Part shown: piece after piece, positions 5,761 to 7,637 of the stretch
How the letters are laid out: each line of letters opens with the position of its first letter
Numbering within the stretch: the first letter of the stretch is position 1
Source of the DNA: an uncultured Chloroflexota bacterium
Lineage (GTDB): Bacteria; Chloroflexota; Dehalococcoidia; UBA3495
Assembly (NCBI GenBank): GCA_913031095.1
Contig: CAJWGH010000045.1
Span: forward strand, 1-7,637
Length of the DNA stretch: 7,637 nucleotides
Direction of reading: 5' to 3'
The notes under the pieces: model-generated
What the model was told of the DNA's origin: nothing
Databases searched by the model: none
Seen by the model: the letters and a program-made list of their open reading frames with translations, nothing else
Position numbers and translations under genes: made by a program

Positions 5761-5796
5761 GGCGGGATCGCCGTTAACCGCCACACACTTTAACCG
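5761..5796 (+). promoter_or_regulatory. Structured leader of the gamma-glutamyltransferase mRNA
   Basis: Just after the predicted transcription start, GGCG (5761-5764) can pair with CGCC (5769-5772), or GGCGG (5761-5765) with CCGCC (5778-5782). TTAACCG occurs at 5774-5780 and again at 5790-5796. A 5' hairpin could stabilise the message, or the repeats could be a binding site. No known riboswitch pattern is recognised. Confidence 0.25.
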
Positions 5797-5814
5797 TAAA
5801 TCTGAAAAGAATTA

Positions 5815-5820
5815 GAGGGG
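5815..5820 (+). promoter_or_regulatory. Ribosome binding site supporting a GTG start
   Basis: GAGGGG lies six bases before the GTG at 5827-5829. The next in-frame Met codon is residue 18, within the conserved N-terminal strand region of the family and without a comparable site. Confidence 0.75.
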
Positions 5821-5826
5821 TGCAAC

Positions 5827-7587
5827 GTGGCAATCGGAATCAAGTCATACCGTCCCACGGTTTCGGGTTCTACCCATATGGTAACCGCCGGGCATTATCT
5901 GGCCACCGCGTCGGGTTACCGGATACTAGAGCAGGGCGGCAACGCCACAGACGCAGGCGTCGCAGCTGGAATCACCTTGAACGTTGTTCTGCCTCAGTGG
6001 ACCAACTTCGGCGGTGTGGCCCCCATCATCATCCACGATGCCCAGAAGAAAGAAACGGTTGAAATCAGCGGTCTCGGCCGCTGGCCCAAGGCTGCCAATA
6101 TCGACGACTATCTGGGCAAGTTCGGCGGTGATATGCCAGCCGGTATCCCCCGAACCGTGACCCCGGCTGGGGCCGATGCCTGGATGACAGCGCTGAAACT
6201 CTACGGGACCATGACCTTTGAACAAGTGGTCACCCCAGCTATGGAGTTGGCGGAGAATGGCTTCCCTGTGCCAGCTACCCTGGCGTCTTATTTCGCCAAA
6301 TCGGCCGGAGACGGTATAACCCATGAGACCGATGACCAGACCATGTGGCCCTCGACGGCCGAGATTTTCTATCCCGGAGGAAGGGCATTTAAAGAAGGCG
6401 AGACACTGGTGCAAAAGGACCTAGCCCGCAGCTTCAAGCGCCTGATCGAGGTTGAGCGCAAGAACGCATCCCAGGGCCGAGATGCTGCCATTCAGGCGGC
6501 CCGCGACTTCTTCTACAAGGGGGAGATAGCTGAGGAGATGGTCAAGTTCCACCAGGAGAACGGCGGCCTCTTGACTCTGCAAGACCTGGCCGATTTCCAC
6601 GTCGGCGTCGGAACCCCGGCCCACGGCACTTACAAAGGGATAGACGTCTACACCTGTGGGCCGTGGTGCCAGGGACCAGTCAGCATCCAAGCCCTTCAGA
6701 TCCTAGAGGGCATGGACCTGAAATCAATGGGCCACAACAGCGCAGACTACATCCACGTAGTACTTGAATCACTGAGCCTGGCCCTTAGTGACCGCGAAGC
6801 CTACTACGGCGACCCGGACTTCGTAGATGTGCCTATCCAGGGTCTGCTGTCCAAGTCATTCGCTGAAGAACGCCGGACTCGGATTAACATGCTGAAAGCC
6901 TTTGGCGAAATGCCAGAAGCCGGCGACCCTTGGCGTCACCAGGGCATGGAATCGCCGAACGGAAAGCCTTCTCGGCCAGAGCCTGTTGGCGGCGGACTGC
7001 AGGCCGACACCAGCTATACTGCCGTTGTCGACCAGTGGGGCAACGCCTTCTCGGCAACGCCCAGCGACACCATCGCTTACAACCCTATCGTGCCCGGTTT
7101 GGGTTTCATCGTCTCCGGACGCGGCTCCCAGTCTTGGCTCGACCACGAACACCCCAGCTCCATGCAAGGGGGCAAGCGGCCCAGACTGACACCGAACCCG
7201 GCGCTGGCCATGAAAGACGGTAAGGTTTTGATGCCCTTTGGGACACCGGGTGGCGACGTTCAACCTCAGTCTATGGTCCAGCTGTTCCTGAATGTTGCAG
7301 AGTTCGGAATGGAAGTTCAGGAAGCCATCGAAGCACCCCGTGTTTCCACCTGGGGCTTCCCTAACTCTTTTTGGCCTCACGCATACAACCCGGGCTTCGT
7401 TGGAGTAGAAGGCCGCATCGACCCTAAAGTGGTTGAGGATCTGCGGGGGCGCGGCCATGCCGTAGAGGTCTGGGACGACTTCACCCCACGTATGGGCTGC
7501 CTCTGCGCCATCCACGTTGACCAAGAACGTGGCAGCCGCAACGGTGGAGCCGATCCTAGGAGAGATGGCTACGCCATGGGGCGATAG
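5827..7587 (+). CDS. Gamma-glutamyltransferase family protein (YwrD-like Ntn hydrolase)
   Basis: A 586-residue member of the gamma-glutamyltransferase family, N-terminal nucleophile hydrolases that self-cleave into two chains and then hydrolyse or transfer gamma-glutamyl or related amides. Seen: LEQGGNATDAGVAAGITLNVV (34-54), GLGRWPKAAN (82-91), ELAENGFPVP (140-149), LLTLQDLADF (248-257), the nucleophile region ADTSYTAVVDQWGNAFSATPSD (393-414) with Thr395 as expected cleavage site and nucleophile, KRPRLTPNPAL (450-460), GTPGGDVQPQ (472-481) as the oxyanion glycines, and a final NGGADPRRDGYAMG. Cleavage would give chains of about 394 and 192 residues. The canonical LNNxMxDF block is replaced by IVSGRGSQSWLDHEHPS, and GGDxQPQ is typical of the YwrD-like branch, so the substrate may not be glutathione. 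There is no signal peptide, unlike classical periplasmic GGTs. GTG start, own strong promoter. Confidence 0.92.
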   Translation: MAIGIKSYRPTVSGSTHMVTAGHYLATASGYRILEQGGNATDAGVAAGITLNVVLPQWTNFGGVAPIIIHDAQKKETVEISGLGRWPKAANIDDYLGKFGGDMPAGIPRTVTPAGADAWMTALKLYGTMTFEQVVTPAMELAENGFPVPATLASYFAKSAGDGITHETDDQTMWPSTAEIFYPGGRAFKEGETLVQKDLARSFKRLIEVERKNASQGRDAAIQAARDFFYKGEIAEEMVKFHQENGGLLTLQDLADFHVGVGTPAHGTYKGIDVYTCGPWCQGPVSIQALQILEGMDLKSMGHNSADYIHVVLESLSLALSDREAYYGDPDFVDVPIQGLLSKSFAEERRTRINMLKAFGEMPEAGDPWRHQGMESPNGKPSRPEPVGGGLQADTSYTAVVDQWGNAFSATPSDTIAYNPIVPGLGFIVSGRGSQSWLDHEHPSSMQGGKRPRLTPNPALAMKDGKVLMPFGTPGGDVQPQSMVQLFLNVAEFGMEVQEAIEAPRVSTWGFPNSFWPHAYNPGFVGVEGRIDPKVVEDLRGRGHAVEVWDDFTPRMGCLCAIHVDQERGSRNGGADPRRDGYAMGR

Positions 7588-7605
7588 GATCGGCTTAAGC
7601 TGATT

Positions 7606-7637
7606 AAAAAATGACCCCTGCATTCCACAGAATGCAG
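7606..7637. terminator. Probable (possibly bidirectional) intrinsic terminator, cut by the window edge
   Basis: A perfect 8-base stem, CTGCATTC (7618-7625) and GAATGCAG (7630-7637) with loop CACA, begins 30 bases after the stop of the gamma-glutamyltransferase gene. An A6 run (7606-7611) precedes it, so on the minus strand the hairpin is followed by GGGGTCATTTTTT. A T run for the plus strand would lie beyond the window. Confidence 0.6.

Noticed and set aside
6856..7623. Minus-strand 255-residue frame antisense to the gamma-glutamyltransferase
   Set aside because: It lies within a strongly conserved gene, starts inside the terminator hairpin, and reads as low-quality protein; long antisense frames are common in GC-rich genes.

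Overview
The window looks like ordinary bacterial chromosome: moderately GC-rich, densely coding, with Shine-Dalgarno sites and sigma70-type promoter boxes. The gene mix is a CaiB/BaiF CoA transferase close to alpha-methylacyl-CoA racemase, an SDR dehydrogenase, a LuxA-like flavin monooxygenase, a YwrD-like gamma-glutamyltransferase and a pentapeptide-repeat protein. This mix resembles Chloroflexota of the SAR202/Dehalococcoidia type, whose genomes are known for many paralogues of these families. That assignment is inference; there is no rRNA, tRNA or phylogenetic marker here. I see no insertion sequence, phage gene, CRISPR array or RNA gene.

Layout: (1) 1-283 (+), the C-terminal end of an alpha/beta hydrolase-fold protein that seems to lack its catalytic acid and histidine. 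(2) 449-1225 (-), a classical SDR oxidoreductase converging on it. (3) 1226-1373, a divergent promoter region with a TATAAT box facing each way. (4) 1374-2579 (+), the AMACR-like CoA transferase. (5) 2580-2751, a spacer with palindromes around an extended -10 box. (6) 2752-3897 (+), an LLM-class flavin oxidoreductase with a TTG start. (7) 3963-5276 (+), a pentapeptide-repeat protein with a degenerate TIR-like C-terminal domain, also with a TTG start. (8) 5282-5626 (-), an acidic, lysine-free 114-residue protein of unknown function, converging on gene 7 with a 5-base gap. (9) 5627-5826, a promoter region with a near-consensus sigma70 promoter. (10) 5827-7587 (+), the gamma-glutamyltransferase family protein with a GTG start, followed by a perfect hairpin at the window edge. 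No stretch of more than 300 bases lacks a gene.

Working together: the SDR and CoA transferase share a divergent control region and could act on the same class of branched or acyl-CoA-activated compounds. The flavin monooxygenase, driven by a promoter whose core matches that of the CoA transferase, could add an oxygenation step. This suggests a small catabolic cluster for recalcitrant organic acids, but no substrate can be read from the sequence. The pentapeptide-TIR protein may be cotranscribed with the monooxygenase (65-base gap). The gamma-glutamyltransferase has its own strong promoter and is probably a separate peptide or amide hydrolysis unit. The most unusual item is the pentapeptide-TIR fusion with its orphan convergent neighbour.
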